Source of the DNA: Chinchilla lanigera
Taxonomy: Eukaryota; Chordata; Mammalia; Rodentia; Chinchillidae
Reading direction: 5' to 3'
DNA: 64,000 nucleotides
Assembly: GCF_000276665.1 (NCBI RefSeq)
Contig: NW_004955417.1
Location: 17,405,798 to 17,469,797 of the forward strand
The notes under the pieces were generated by a model. That model searched no databases, had not been told where the DNA came from, and saw only the letters and a program-made list of their open reading frames with translations. The translations under genes and the position numbers were made by a program. This document shows, one piece after another, positions 1 through 12,259 of this stretch. Each line of letters opens with the position of its first letter. Positions within the stretch are counted from its first letter, which is position 1.

Positions 1-36
1 TATTATCTGCCATATATTTCCCTCTTAGGACTGCTT

Positions 37-810
37 TCATTGTGTCTTGTAGGTTTTGGTATGTTGTATTGTCATTATCATGTAATTGTAGAAACTGTCT
101 AATTTCTTCTTTAATTTCATCTGTACCCAGTGGTTGTTCAGGAGGGCACTATTTAGTGTCCATGTGTTTATGAAGTTCTTGTTATTTCCATTGACACTGA
201 TTTCCAATTTCATTGCACTATGGTCTGAGACTATACATGAAATAATTTCAATTCCTTTGCAATTATTTAAGCATGTTCTATGAGCTAGTATGTGATCCAT
301 TTTTGGAGAACTCCTCACATGCATCAGAGAAGAATGTATATTCTGACACTGTGGGGTGGAAAACCCTGTAGACATCTACTAAGTCCATTAGTTCAAAAGT
401 TTGTTTCAGCTCTAATATGTTATTGACAATTTTTTGTCTAATTGATCTACCTTTTTATGATGGATCACCCAATATAAATGTATTAGTGCTTTTTTGATTT
501 TACATGTCCATTAATATTTATTTTATATATTGGATGCACTAGTATTTTTTGCATATATATTTATAATAGTTATCTCTTCCTCTTGGATTTTTTCCTTTAC
601 AAGGATGTAGTGACCTTCTTTGTCTCTCTTAATCAGTCTTGGTTTAAAGTTACTTTGTTTGAAGATTAATTAGCTACCTCTGCTGTTTCTGAGTTTCTGC
701 CACATGGAATATTGTTTTCCATCCTTTGCTTTTAGTCTATGAATTTATTTTTGAATTAAATGTGTTTCTTGTATGCAGCATATTGTTGGATCTTGCTTCT
801 AGATCCATTA
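37..810 (-). pseudogene. L1 ORF2p endonuclease domain remnant
   Basis: On the minus strand this translates, across frameshifts, into the apurinic/apyrimidinic-endonuclease-like domain of L1 ORF2p, which nicks the genomic target to prime reverse transcription. A CCIQETHL segment near 790-765 carries the family's catalytic Glu. A SDHSAMKLE segment near 228-200 carries the C-terminal catalytic Asp-His pair. The last 112 residues (375-37) are one open frame. Stops in the central part show it is inactive. The reverse transcriptase that should follow lies outside the window. Confidence 0.75.
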
Positions 811-1383
811 TGTTAGTCTGTGTCATTTGATTGGAAAATTGAGAACATTAACATTGATGCTTATAACTGATATGTATTTACTTATCCTTGTCATGTTAAA
901 TTCCTGTTGTTGGCCCCCCCTCTTTTTTCCCTCCCTCTGTTTGTTTATTTTCCTAGTTGATTCCTTCTGTTGTAGTTCAGGGAGTTTTAATCCTTGTTAT
1001 CTCTTTCTAGAATGACCTTCAAAACATTTTAGAATGCTGCTTTGGTGGTCATAATTTGCCTCAGATATTCTTTGTCATAGAAATATTTTATTTCTCCATT
1101 AGTTTTGAAAGATAGTTTTGTGAGGTACATCAATCTGGGTTGAATGTTATTTTCCTTTAGAATTTGAAACACTTTACTCCAAGCTCTCCTTGACTTGAGG
1201 ATTTGTGCTGAGACATCAGCTGTGATTCTGATGGGCTTTACTTTATAGGTGATTTGTTTCTTCTCCTTAACAGCTTTTAAAATTCTATTCTTGTGTTGAA
1301 TTTTTGGAATCTTGACAATGATATAGCTGGCTGTAGATTATTTTTATCATGGCTAATTTGAGTTCTATATGCCTCAATTAACT

Positions 1384-1797
1384 CTATGTCAAATTCTTTT
1401 TCTCTGCCTGTGAAGTATTCTGCCATAACATCTGCGAACAGTGTTTTTCATCACATATGCTATCCCCTGCTTTTTCATTGACTCCAATCAATCTTAAGTT
1501 ATTCTTCTTTGCCTCACCTAACAGGTACTGGATTGATTTATAGTTCCTTGCTATTTTAAAGAAATATTTCTTTCCATGATCACTACCCACAAGCCTGTCC
1601 TCTGTATCTGAGATCCTGCACTCACATTTGCTTAATATGCTGCACATACTTTCAGTAGAATTTTTAATCTCCTGAATATCTGCTTGAATCTCCCTTATGG
1701 ACTCCATTTCATTCTTACACTGAGCATTCATATCTTTCATAATTTTCTTAAGCTTCTCTCTTTTTTGGTCTGTATCAGCTCTAAAGTCACTAAGCAT
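1384..1797 (-). pseudogene. L1 ORF1p remnant (coiled coil plus start of RNA-binding domain)
   Basis: This is a 137-residue open frame on the minus strand. Residues about 1-75 are charged and heptad-like, as in the ORF1p coiled coil. Residues about 99-107 read NLRLIGVNE, matching the conserved LRLIGVPE-type motif at the start of the L1 ORF1p RNA-recognition domain. ORF1p is the trimeric nucleic-acid chaperone of the L1 particle. Only the N-terminal half to the domain start stays open, against a usual length of about 340 residues. The ATG is simply the first Met of the open stretch, not a proven start. It lies directly upstream, in element order, of the endonuclease remnant. It is a dead copy. 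Confidence 0.75.
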
Positions 1798-3165
1798 GGT
1801 TTACATTGTGGACACTATCTCCTCAGTTGTCTGATAAATTATTTCTGATTTTTTTTTTCTAGAGCCCCATTTAATTGCTTTGCTGTTACCAGTTAGGAGA
1901 GGTCAGGTGGGTAGCTTTTGAATTGTCTCACCTCATTGGACCCTGGGTTTGACTTTAGTGAACTAGATATCTAGGTGTGCATTTTATTTAAGTACCTTTA
2001 CATTTTTTTTTCTTTTTTAGCTTAATTCTTAGGCTGATGCTTGTAAAATGGCTATGGTAGGTTGCTTTTTTGCTAGTAATTGGAACCCTTAGGAAATGAC
2101 TACTTCTCCAAATGACTACTACTACTTCTTGTAGCTATTTTTTGACCTTTGAGTCCACTGCAAGATCCTGCCTCTTCAATTTGTTGGTGATGAAAAGTAG
2201 CTACCTGCTTGGCCCAGTCCTTGGTTCTTTGGTACTATGCCACAGTATTTTCTATGACCCTTAGTCAATCTCAGTCTTGAAATACCAGGAAAAATAGCTG
2301 TTTAAAACAATTATGTCACTTTTGGCTAAAGTGGTACCATCAGCAATAACAACAGCATCAAACACAGCCTAGAAAATGACAAACTGAGGTAACCATTAAT
2401 TTTCCCCTTTAACCATATGAACTAGATTTGTGGCCATATAACAAATCCTAAAACAAAGCAGGAAATTATATGCAGTATATTTGTCCTTAATATGTCAATT
2501 TTCCTCTCAGGGGTTAAAATTTAAATGGGATTAGGGAGAACATAGAGAAGTAGTAGAAGAAGAATAGTACAGAAGCAAGGCTCAAGGACAAAGGGTGCTC
2601 ACAATAAATTTGGGAAAATGGTGCAGAACACTGGAGGAAAAGAGAGAAAGAAGAGACAAAAAGAAGAACAGAACAGAATCATAACCACAAAGAGGCTAGA
2701 AACCACATTTACACTCATAAAAACAAGATCAAACAATGAAGGAGAAAAAAACAAAAAACAAACCCCCAACCCCCCAAAATGAAAACAAAACCTTCATGTC
2801 TACTGCTCCCTACCACTGCTATGTCTCTCTGTGGAGGCCTCCAGGTTCACAGTTACAACTTGTCTGTGGATTTGAATCTTCTCTCACACAGTGAGTCTGG
2901 TCTCAGGGATAAGCACTGACAGCTACCTTTCTACCTTGTTGAAGTTTCTCTCTTCACTCTCTCTTTGGGCTTCAGTTCACACTTGAGATCCTTCTTGGGT
3001 CCAGGGGACCCACTTCCTTCTTCTCTTCCTTACGTTGCTATATTTCAGCATCTGTATGTCATCTCACAGAGACTCTGCTTTTGCTGTTTAGCACTCTGCC
3101 ATTTTGGTGCTCCCTCCCTCAGATATCTCTTGAATGTCAGCAGTACTGAAGTTTCCAAGATGAAC

Positions 3166-3650
3166 TATCATGATATTTTATTGATTGGTATTTTGCTTTG
3201 GATAGATTTTTATTTGTTCTTTTCACTTCTATTTTTGTTGTGTTCCCTCCACTGATTATGCATTTTTACATCGTGTTGTGTGCATTTATCACTGGGAGGA
3301 TGGAGGTTCAAGTGTGTATGAAGTGACTAACTGATGTACAGTGATTGATCACCAACACAGTCTGAAGGGAAGGAAGTGATTGGTCACTAATTGTGTCTCT
3401 TCTTTGTGATTTGTGGAACAAAGACTTAACAGCAAAATTTTGTTTTTAGACACTTATAGTATGTGTATTACAATACAACTAAAATTTGAGCTGTGTTATT
3501 GGGAGGATTAGGATTTTCATATTTGGCTAAATAGAATGTAGTAACTAAAATTTAAGCACAAATTTGAACTGTGCAAATCAATGACTGACTGGCATATTGT
3601 TGCTATGCTTATTATTACCACTGTTAGCTTCACTTTTGCTATTGTTAACT
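3166..3650. other. Non-coding, no recognisable feature
   Basis: AT-rich unique-looking sequence between the L1 5' end and a MIR relic. I see no convincing open frame, RNA gene or repeat signature. Confidence 0.5.
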
Positions 3651-3654
3651 CTTT

Positions 3655-3835
3655 TTTTGAATGGCTATTATGTGCCAGGCATCATTTGGCTCTTTTCAAA
3701 GATTAGTTAATTTAATATTCCAATGAAATCTGTGTGGTGATATAATCTCTATGGCACTGAATGAGAAAACTGAGATAATTAAGAGATTTTCTCAAAGTTC
3801 TTCAATTAGTAGCTGGAATGGGCCAATATAATTTG
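3655..3835 (-). repeat. MIR-type SINE relic, antisense
   Basis: The plus strand shows the reverse complement of the MIR core and tail. It has 'TATGTGCCAGGCATCA', then a degenerate 'GAGAAAACTGAGATAATTAAG' stretch, then 'TTAGTAGCTGGAATGGG', in the expected order. Divergence is high, consistent with an ancient mammalian SINE. The ends are approximate. Confidence 0.6.
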
Positions 3836-4118
3836 AAAGTCTATATAGTAGTTTTATATTTCACTTTATTAACTACTTTTAATTGGGTCAAGTATAGTTT
3901 TTGTACAGTTTTCAACCATAAGCTTTCTTAGTTATAATTTCCACTGGGGCTAGGGAACAATTTCTCTTAGGAACAGTTTTCACTTGTTTGCAACCTATCT
4001 TGCAAAGTATATTTTATGACATTTTATTAAAGATTGCTCCTTCAAGTCAATATTACAAAGAAATTGCTATGTATTTTACATTGTAAAATATTTAACTTGA
4101 ACTGTTTAAAGGATTCTC

Positions 4119-4177
4119 TGACTGTGTAGTTTGGAGTGCACTGAAATTAAATGACTTGGTTCTGCTGTATGTACTGC
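4119..4177 (+). repeat. Direct repeat, copy 1 of 2 (59 bp)
   Basis: Starts 'TGACTGTGTAGTTTGGAGTG' and ends 'TATGTACTGC'. It aligns without gaps to 6144-6202 with five mismatches. The flanks differ. It may be two fragments of one interspersed family or a local duplication. Confidence 0.7.
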
Positions 4178-6143
4178 TGTGTGATATACAGAACTATACA
4201 GAATGGGATGCCCTCCCATGAACTTTAGTTTAATAGAGGTGTTGAGCCACCATGGGGATTCTGTCTCACTTAAATAATTTTAGAAACAAATTTTAATAAC
4301 ATACTCATTGGTTAAGTTATTATAGCTAAGAAAATGATATTAAAATTACTTAAACACTTCTATATGCTATATCCCATTCTGTTTGCTTTGCTTTTTGTTT
4401 TAATATTAATAAATATACATTTATCTTTTAGAATTATGAAATTAATTTCATATTAGTCAGATTGAGCTTTCCTGCAATAATTAGTTTATATTACTTCTAT
4501 TACTTTTATGTAAATCCTATTTCAACTCTTCTTGAAATTATTTTAAAAATGCTAAGTCTAGGTTGATATGAAACAGTACAGAAGTTTTTCTGACATATAA
4601 GATGAATATATCCATCTTTTCTAAATTCAGTTTCTTTTTTCTGTACAGAACTAGTGTTGGTGTGGTTTAACTTATCTCACTGAGGTCCTGGATCCTCTAA
4701 AACACAGTGGATACCCCTGTCACTCATCCAGTCAGTGAGCTCAATGAGTGTGATGTGTACAAGGTTAGATCTAAAAGGACTACCTGCATTTAAGGTTATG
4801 GAGATGGAATTTTGTTTCCTGGGCCTTTTTTTTTTTTTTTCTGGCTGCTATTTTAGGTCATTGCTCACAACAGGGATATTTTTGAGAGTCAGCGTATGAA
4901 AGGAAATTCAACAAAAGAAAATTTAAGAATGCTTTAAAAATACTAAAGTAAAATCACTTAACTCCTTGAAAGCAATCTAATAAAATCTGCGGAGTGATTA
5001 TATCACTGTGTGGAAATAGTTTCTCTAAATTATTCTCCGTTTTGTGCTTTACTGTGTTTTGTAAGCCTATAACTACACATCTCCTGGTATTTGCTGTCAT
5101 ATTCTGTGGAACAAAGTAGTCATATTATGCAAAGCTGATGTGTTCTTTGAGTGTATATCCAATCATTTTATGGGCTCTGTACCTTTTATGCTCATTCAAA
5201 AGAGGCTGCTTCATTATTGTAATATAGTTTTCTTTTTATTGACTATCACTGTATTTTGAAGCACTGTTATTACAAGGAATGAAGGACTTGGATGATTTAG
5301 TGCTTTGGGCTTAGAGTAGGGTTTCCTAACCTGGGACACATATGCACGGGTAGGTCTACAGTTGTTCTTAGGGCAGCTGTGATCTGCTTGTAATGGCTCA
5401 TGAAATAATGTGACCTTTGTATATTTCTCTAGAAAGAGCCTTTACCTAGTCATAAAAGAGGTTGTGAATGTATTTTTAGGTCTTACTCTTATTCATTATC
5501 TTATTTTATATTTTTACTTTCAGCAGGGTATCTTCTTTTTCCCCCATCAATTCAGTTGCTGATCTTCAATAATCAATTCTGTCCACTTCAGTGGTCAGGG
5601 GTCACGAGGCATTTGCACATTGCCCCTTTAACACTGGCTGAGTCTTGCCTGTGTTCAGTCACCTGCATGTGAGATTACAGTTTCCCTCTCTGTTCACACA
5701 TTTAGCAGATTTGTGTGTGCATAGTGGCCTGTCTTCATCTGTATCTAGACATCTGCTCCGCTTTGCTACAGGTAAATAATAGAAACTTTGTTATGTCGGT
5801 CTTAATATTTGTAAAGTTTGTCTATTTATTTCTATTGAAAAAATAAGTATAGTTTATATTTGTATTTTAAACTTTCCTTGAGATCTTTAAAATATTGAAA
5901 AAAAGAAATAGCCAAAAGAATGATGGGATGCCTAGAGTTCACAATAACTTATTATATTTTATAAAAATCTAGAAGAGAAGAACTTGAAGTATCCAAACAA
6001 AAAGAAACAATAAAGAGGCAGCCATGTTAATTATCCTGATTTGATCACTACACATTATATGTCTTGATATATCACCCTGGACCAGAAGAATCATTTGTGT
6101 TTGTTAAATGTTTTAAAAATATCTGAACAGATGGCAGTGTTAG

Positions 6144-6202
6144 TGACTGTGTAGTTTGGAGTGTGCTGAAATTAAATGACTTGGTTCTATTCTATGTACT
6201 GC
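6144..6202 (+). repeat. Direct repeat, copy 2 of 2 (59 bp)
   Basis: Ungapped 54/59 match to the block at 4119-4177, in the same orientation and about 2 kb away. Confidence 0.7.
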
Positions 6203-7593
6203 GATCATTACACAGGGTATAAATGTATTGATTATCACATTGTACTCCATAAATATGGGCAACTAAGAATAAAACATCTTTACCTGAGTAAAAAGGAAAG
6301 AATTCTATAATTTTGATACATTCTTCAGAGAAAGAATTCTTCTCAGTGGACATAATAGGCATTCATTCCTCTTCTTCTATGACTGGGGGTTTCTGAATTT
6401 GACCCAGGTACCCACTTGACGGTTATGGGCTATAAACGGCCTTCTGGAATAATACCTCCTTGCTTATAACAAACAAGCAGTGACATAGGTAAAGTAAATG
6501 ACCTCCTCAGTTTTCATTTTTCCTTAGTCTGATAACATATCCTCAATTTGCAATGAGAATAATTCCTTTTTTGTGCCATCCTTTTGTTTAAATTGGTCCC
6601 ACCTCAAGTTCCTGGGATGTCAGCCTATTGGTATCCTCACACTTCCTGTCAAATTGTGACCTAGTGGAGAACAAAGACACATCCAGAATTTTCAGAAAAG
6701 CTCTCTTTATTCAAGTTCTCTGCCACTCACTCGTCCCTGGAATGCTGCTTCAGAAACCTCAAACCTTGAGCAATATGCTATCTGAGAACAGAAATAGTGT
6801 ATCGGAGAGAGCAGGACTAGTGGAGATAAACTGAGTTGGGTCCTTATGCTTCCTTTGGAGCCTGTGTCTCAAATTGTACCTGAAGACAGATTTATCATAG
6901 ATTGTTCAGCTACCTAAGTTGTACATTTTCTGTTATTTTCCTTAAACTTATTTTACCCTATGCCATGGATGGAGTCACGGCCTGTATGTGAGGACTCGAC
7001 CTATGCTGCACAGTGAGTCTGGCCATCTCTGGAACCTCTGTCTTCCGTACCTCTGTTGCCTTTTGATACTCTTCCTCCTGTACCATCCAGGGATCACAGA
7101 CTCCCCCATGATGATGACTTCGTAGTCCTACCATTGCAGGCAATGCTGAAATAGACCTTTCTGAACATCTTGTAGGTAACATAATTTGCATGTTAGTAAC
7201 ATGTTCTTATTATCATAGTCATAACTAATATAATGTATTAATAAACCTACATTCATATGTGTTTGTATTGCATAATGTTTACAGATAGAAATACATAACA
7301 CATCTTACTTCCTTTCCCTCTGCTCTTTCTCACTCCCTCCATCTCTTCATTGCCTTTCCCTTTTGTGGAGATAATAATAACCAGAATATAGCTAACATTA
7401 TCTTTTTTTATAAAAGGATTTCTATTATTTAATCAGAAATATATGAGCTTTGTATTTCTTGTGTTAATTGTACAAAGGAAAGCCATATTGATTTCAAAGG
7501 TTGGTTGATTTCTGTTGTTGGTTTTAGTATACTTACATGATTGTTAATTGACCAAAAGATCTTTGAGAAACATTATCTATTTATCCTGAATTC

Positions 7594-8015
7594 TGTCTTG
7601 TTTACTTTTCTCTTGTTCCTGAGACAAAATACCCAACATGTAAAGTTAAAGGGAAAGGTTTATATAGCTCACAGTTTGTAGAGGTTTCAGTCCATAACTG
7701 GCTGGGTCCAAGGCAGGGTGTTGGCAGAGGAGTATTCCAGAGTAGAAATAGTTCGTATCAGCAGAAGACAGCAAAAGGAAGAAAGAGAAGAGACAAACCT
7801 CTTTCTGTACTTTATGTTGTATACAGTCTTCTGGAATTAGGGCAGTGCCAGTCCAACAAGTGCACTGATCCAGCAATCACTAACCCTTAACCTCAGCACC
7901 CTTAATCCTAATATGGCACCATGAACAAATCACACACTCTAGATTCACCCATCCCCCAATAAAACTCTAGGACTGCATGAGCCTTTGGGGGGAAACATAG
8001 AAACAAACCCTAACA
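7594..8015 (-). mobile_element. MaLR-type solo LTR, antisense
   Basis: The minus strand begins TGTTAGGGTTTG and shares 'TCTAGAGTGTGTGAT' and the 3' block 'GGTATTTTGTCTCAG' with the LTRs at 11825 and 39143. These are hallmarks of the non-autonomous ERVL-MaLR LTR family. No internal retroviral sequence adjoins it, so it is a solo LTR. I could not find a convincing 5-bp target duplication. Confidence 0.7.
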
Positions 8016-8019
8016 GATT

Positions 8020-9225
8020 ATTTATTTATGTTCAATTTATCTTGCTTTATTTATTTATTTTAGATTCTCAAAACAAATATTTTCAAGGTATTAGTAAATG
8101 CCATTTAAACTACAGACACACTTCTTACTTTTAGATATGAGATCAAATGTCCATTTTCCAATGACATTTAAGTAATAATGGGTTTATGTCTTTGGAATGC
8201 ATGTAGGGGCAGCCAGATTCCAGTCATGGGGCTGTAGAGCAGAAAAGGAATGTTTTTCACTGTCACCAGTCTAGCTGGATTTTGTTCATTTAGATGAACA
8301 AAGCCAGAGTCAATACCTACAGTTGCATATATTGCACAGTCCCTTACCAGCACTCAGAATTCCTGTATGTTGCTAGTGAAAACCAAGGCAGAGATATGGA
8401 AGGAATGGCTTGTTTATTTGATGGGAATAGATTTAGGTGGTATACCAGGGGTCTTCCATGAAGACTGATACATATGGAACCTGAGTGAATTCCATTGGTA
8501 TGTTTAACACTATTTTCACACATAAAATGGACCTCCCTTTTCTACTGATGAACAAAAAAATCAAACTATGAGTTAGTAAAGGAGATGCCTCATCCTAATT
8601 GAAGCATTTTAGAACTAATAATGTCTTTTACTATAGTGGCAAATTAATTCTCAGAGCATTAAGATATTTTCTTCAAGAATTTTTCTTTAAAGATGATCCA
8701 TATTTGAAATAGTATGAAAACATTCAAAATATTGTCCCCACTGCATTCCTATTAGCATAATTATCTACTTTTCACTATTTTCAAGACTGTAAACTTTTCA
8801 GCAAAATTGGCCAGACTGAAAGGAATTCAGTTAGCAGAAATATCATCATTGATTGGCTCCTTGTTTTGGCCTAGCTTCTTTTCCTTGAAGTACTTGTTCC
8901 TTTTCTACCCTGCAGAAAAACTGCTGTTTCCTCTGGATAATCAATCAGTGCGATCTTACTGTTACATCTCAGCAGGAAAATTAATTGTTATGTTCTGCCC
9001 TTTCATTTTACCAGTAACTGGAATATTTGTTAAAGACTAAATAATTAATTTTTCTAGGCTGAACAAAATTTCCAAAGCTACCTTGTTGAGATATAGCAGA
9101 CATATTTTAAAATAACATTACCAAGTCCCTCATCAAAACATATCCATAGGATTGTGTCAGACGTTATTCCATGCAGCTTATTTTGTGCATTTTATAGATT
9201 TAAACCTTACTAGGGAATAGCAATC
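8020..9225. other. Non-coding, nothing recognised
   Basis: AT-rich sequence. A 77-residue open frame at 8807-9040 has no family resemblance and no coding context. Confidence 0.5.
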
Positions 9226-9600
9226 TGTGACTGTTAAGTTTAATTGTCAATTTGAGTTGATTAAGAGACTCCTGGAGAGGCAACTGGAACACGAGGGCAC
9301 TATAGTCCTTAATAGAATCATCCACCGATGTTCCTGGCTGAATTTGCTGCTAGCAGGGGGAGCCAAACTGTAGATGGGTAGCTGGATCACGACTTTGAAG
9401 GTTTCCCCTCCCTGGCTCTGTTTATCTGCTCTACCTCCTGCCTCCCATGAATTAAGGGCTTTATTCTATCTCATTTTTCTGCTATTTTTCTGCCTTGGAA
9501 CCAGCGAATCATGAACTACACCCTCTGAAATCATAAGCCAAATTAAAACCTGAACTTTATTAAATTGTAGGTGTCAGGTATTGGGTTTTCCTTTTAGCCT
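9226..9600 (+). mobile_element. ERVL/MaLR-like LTR remnant
   Basis: Begins TGTGACTGTTAAG followed by 'AATTGTCAATTTGAGTTGAT', and ends in a 'GAACCAGCGAATCATGAAC' / 'CATAAGCCAAATTAAAACCT' / 'GGTGTCAGGTATTGGG' block. That end block is typical of the 3' part of ERVL/MaLR LTRs, with a degenerate poly(A)-signal region. The right end is approximate. Confidence 0.55.
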
Positions 9601-9729
9601 TGCAGGTAGGAAGCCTGATATTTTATTTTATTTTATTTTTACAATGTTTCTTTTTAAATGGGTATATATTTGAGATATATAGTAATTACATTCATCCTGA
9701 GGAATTCATACATATACATGCTGCATCTT

Positions 9730-9809
9730 TTTTGTTGGTGCCAGGAATCAAACTCAGGATCTTGCCCTTGCCAGCTAGGCTCTGTGCCGCTGAGCGATAT
9801 CCCCAGCCT
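9730..9809 (-). mobile_element. ID-type tRNA-derived SINE with perfect 15-bp TSD
   Basis: The plus strand shows the reverse complement of a tRNA-like ID core. The B-box region reads 'GGAATCAAACTCAGG' and the A-box region 'CGCTGAGCGATATCCCC'. It is flanked by a perfect duplication TACATGCTGCATCTT at 9715-9729 and 9810-9824. The T-run at the left is the antisense tail. SINEs of this type are copied by the L1 machinery. Confidence 0.9.
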
Positions 9810-9824
9810 TACATGCTGCATCTT

Positions 9825-10206
9825 GATCATATTTACTTTCTCTTCCCACCTTGTCTCCCTCTCTCCATCCTTCCTCAGATCATCTTCACATTTCCACAGA
9901 GTCTACCTTCCTGCTTCTTATTGTCTTGCTTTTATTTTGGTCTTTAAATTATTAATTGTTGGGTTTTTCATAGTAGAGAAATCATGAAATATTTAACCTT
10001 CTGTAACTGAAAATTCCATGGAGTTATGGTTTTAAGATACGTCCATTTTCCTACAAATAAAACTAAAACTAGAAATTCCCTTTGCCCCAGCTGTACCTTT
10101 CCAAGTATTTTTCCTGGAAGAGTTAAACTCTTCATATTATAATTATGCATGTATACCCATAGTCACAGAAGTACAATTGGCAATAGTCAAATTGTGGATG
10201 TTGTTT
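9825..10206. other. Pyrimidine-rich non-coding stretch up to the assembly gap
   Basis: CT-rich at 9838-9930 and otherwise featureless. The open frames here come from base composition. Confidence 0.5.
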
Positions 10207-10389
10207 NNNNNNNNNNNNNNNNNNNNNNNNNNNNNNNNNNNNNNNNNNNNNNNNNNNNNNNNNNNNNNNNNNNNNNNNNNNNNNNNNNNNNNNNNNNNNN
10301 NNNNNNNNNNNNNNNNNNNNNNNNNNNNNNNNNNNNNNNNNNNNNNNNNNNNNNNNNNNNNNNNNNNNNNNNNNNNNNNNNNNNNNNNN
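10207..10389. other. Assembly gap (183 N)
   Basis: An uninterrupted run of N. Any open frame spanning it is meaningless. Confidence 1.
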
Positions 10390-10755
10390 CCCAGTACTGT
10401 GAACTCTGTATATTTGATGTTGATCTTTCCTTGTGTTCAGTCTGTTATAAAATCTGAATATTTCCTTACAGGAAAAGAAAAAAATCCCCCTACCTTTCTA
10501 TGCTGATTTGTTTCTATTTGTTGTAAAATTTAATAGGAAATATATGGTTAAAAATACCACAAATTTTGCTGGAGTTTATGTAACACTACATAATTTTTTA
10601 AAAGATGAACTAGAAACATGATACTGTAAAATCTTTTTGTCATACTTTGAAGAATGACAGATTATTTTACTGGTTATCATTTATTTATTACTAATAACTT
10701 TCACAAGATTAACATACTGTAATATCTACTTTTAGTTTTACCATTTACTGTAAAG
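10390..10755. other. Non-coding, nothing recognised
   Basis: AT-rich sequence to the right of the gap, with no signature seen. Confidence 0.45.
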
Positions 10756-10759
10756 AGTG

Positions 10760-11680
10760 AAGAGATTGTCTACAGAATAGAATACAAAATTTGCTGGCTA
10801 ATGTTGTGACAGAAGTTTAATATCCAGAATAAAGAACTCAGAAAGCTTAATACCAAAGTGAAAGCAAGAAATTGGCAAATGAAATCAAATGACACTTCTC
10901 AAGAGACAAGATAGACATAGTCATTAAGTATATGAAAAAATTATTCAACTTTATTAACCAATTGAAACTATACTGAGATTTCATGTCATCTCAGAAAGGG
11001 CATCATTAAGTATACAAAAGGCAATAAGTACTGTAATGTGGTGGAAAGGTAAATGAGTTCAGCCTCTATGAAAATCAGTATCAGTGTGGAAGTTCCTCCA
11101 AGAACTAACAATGGAGATACGATTTGTCCCTGCTATACTTCTCTTTGGCATAATCCTGAAAAATTTCAAGTTAGCACTCTATCAAGATCCTTGCATTCCC
11201 ATGTTCATTGTGGTCCAATTCAAAATAACTCAGCTATAGGGTCAATATAGGTGCCTGTCAACATATGAGTGGATAAAGAAAATGTGGCATGTTTATACAA
11301 TGAAATATTACAGCCATAAGGAAGAATGAAGTCATGTTACCAGCAGGAAAATGGATGGAACACAAGATCATCATATTAAGGGAAATAAGACAAAATCAAA
11401 AAGACAAATATCACATGTTGGCTCTTATATAGAATCTAAAACAACAACAACAAAACAATTGAGAGAGAGAGAGATTTCAGGAAATCAGAGGGGGCCCAGT
11501 AGGGATGACAAAGGAACATGAGGCAGTGGGAATGAAAGAGTGAGCAAGTAATGGCAGCGGGAATAATCAAAGTGTGTCACATGCACAGAAGAATACATAT
11601 GTCCCCAAATGAAACCCATTAATCTGTAAAACTAACATGCACCAGCAAAAGAGAAAGAAGATACAAATCTTAATGGAAGG
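10760..11680 (+). mobile_element. L1 3' end (ORF2 tail and 3' UTR)
   Basis: The sequence follows the conserved end of L1 ORF2. 'TTGGCAAATGAAATCAAATG' lies near 10872. A block near 11260-11310 corresponds to 'GTGGATAAAGAAAATGTGGC' and 'ACAATGAAATATTACAGCC', and 'GGAAAATGGATGGAACACAAG' lies near 11345. A 3' UTR with GA-rich and G-rich patches follows from about 11460. The frame is broken by many stops. It is truncated at 5'; the 3' border is approximate. Confidence 0.75.
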
Positions 11681-11824
11681 TATTATTTTAGGTTACCTTT
11701 TACAAAGATATCCTACTAATAACATATGTTAAAATAACAAGCTTTGCTATTATACTGATTAATACTTTTCCTTGTTAAATAATATTATTCTGCAGGACAA
11801 AAAAAATGAACTTCAACAAAACAG

Positions 11825-12258
11825 TGTTATGGTTTGGATCTAGATGCACCCAAAGCCTCGAGCAGTTATGGGGGCTGGCTTTTCAGAGGTGGTAGAATCT
11901 AGAGTGTGTGATGTTGGAGGTTGTGTGTGATTAATAAATCAGTCCATTGATTGGTTTGGTATAGTTCTGGCTACGATTAAGGGTGTGAGTGCTACACCCT
12001 TCCTACAGTGGATAGCCTGCATATAATATAGGGAGAATATCTGCATACAAGTGCTTTGTCTCTTCCCACTGTTGCTTTTGCTGTTTTCCACCACCATGAA
12101 CCGTTAGCCCTCTCCTATGTGCCACCCTGCCTTGGAGCCAGCGAATTATGGACTAAAACCTCAACAATGTAACATGTTGTACATGTACATAAACCTTTCC
12201 TCTTTTAACTTTGGGCATCAGGTATTTTGTCTCGGCAATGAGAAAAGTAGTTAAGACA
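11825..12258 (+). mobile_element. MaLR-type solo LTR
   Basis: Starts TGTTATGGTTTGGATCTAGA and ends TTTTGTCTCGGCAATGAG...AAGACA, the terminal signature of ERVL-MaLR LTRs. The 5-bp flanks AACAG and AATAG agree at four positions, as expected for an aged 5-bp target duplication. Internal blocks match the LTR at 39143-39553. Confidence 0.85.
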
Positions 12259-12259
12259 A

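Larger units (their letters stand above)
1..3165 (-). mobile_element. L1 LINE, 5' half, antisense, runs off the window start
   Basis: Read on the minus strand, this stretch holds in order a GC-richer 5' UTR-like region (about 3165-1810), an ORF1 remnant (1797-1384), a degenerate linker (about 1350-1000) and the first part of ORF2, the endonuclease domain (about 810-37). This is the normal L1 order. Near the 5' end the minus strand carries a purine-rich 'AAATGGCAGAG' segment like those common in mammalian L1 5' UTRs. Many stops and frameshifts make it non-functional. The rest of ORF2 would lie to the left of the window. A HAL1-like L1 derivative is possible for the ORF1 part. Confidence 0.8.
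3840..7590. other. Unique AT-rich non-coding region
   Basis: No gene is supported. Two blocks of 59 bp (4119-4177 and 6144-6202) are 54/59 identical and are reported as a direct repeat. Around 5310-5360 'GGTTTCCTAACCTGGGACAC' weakly recalls the ends of hAT-Charlie transposons, but I cannot define an element. Short open frames at 6628-6834 and 6958-7191 lack family resemblance. Confidence 0.5.

Noticed and set aside
1384..1797. A host coiled-coil gene
   Set aside because: The NLRLIGVNE motif and its position before an endonuclease remnant identify L1 ORF1.
6958..7191. 77-codon minus-strand frame in a GC-richer patch
   Set aside because: Considered as a processed pseudogene, but no recognisable motif, poly(A) tail or TSD supports it.
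10149..10506. Open frames across 10207-10389
   Set aside because: They span the N gap and are artefacts.
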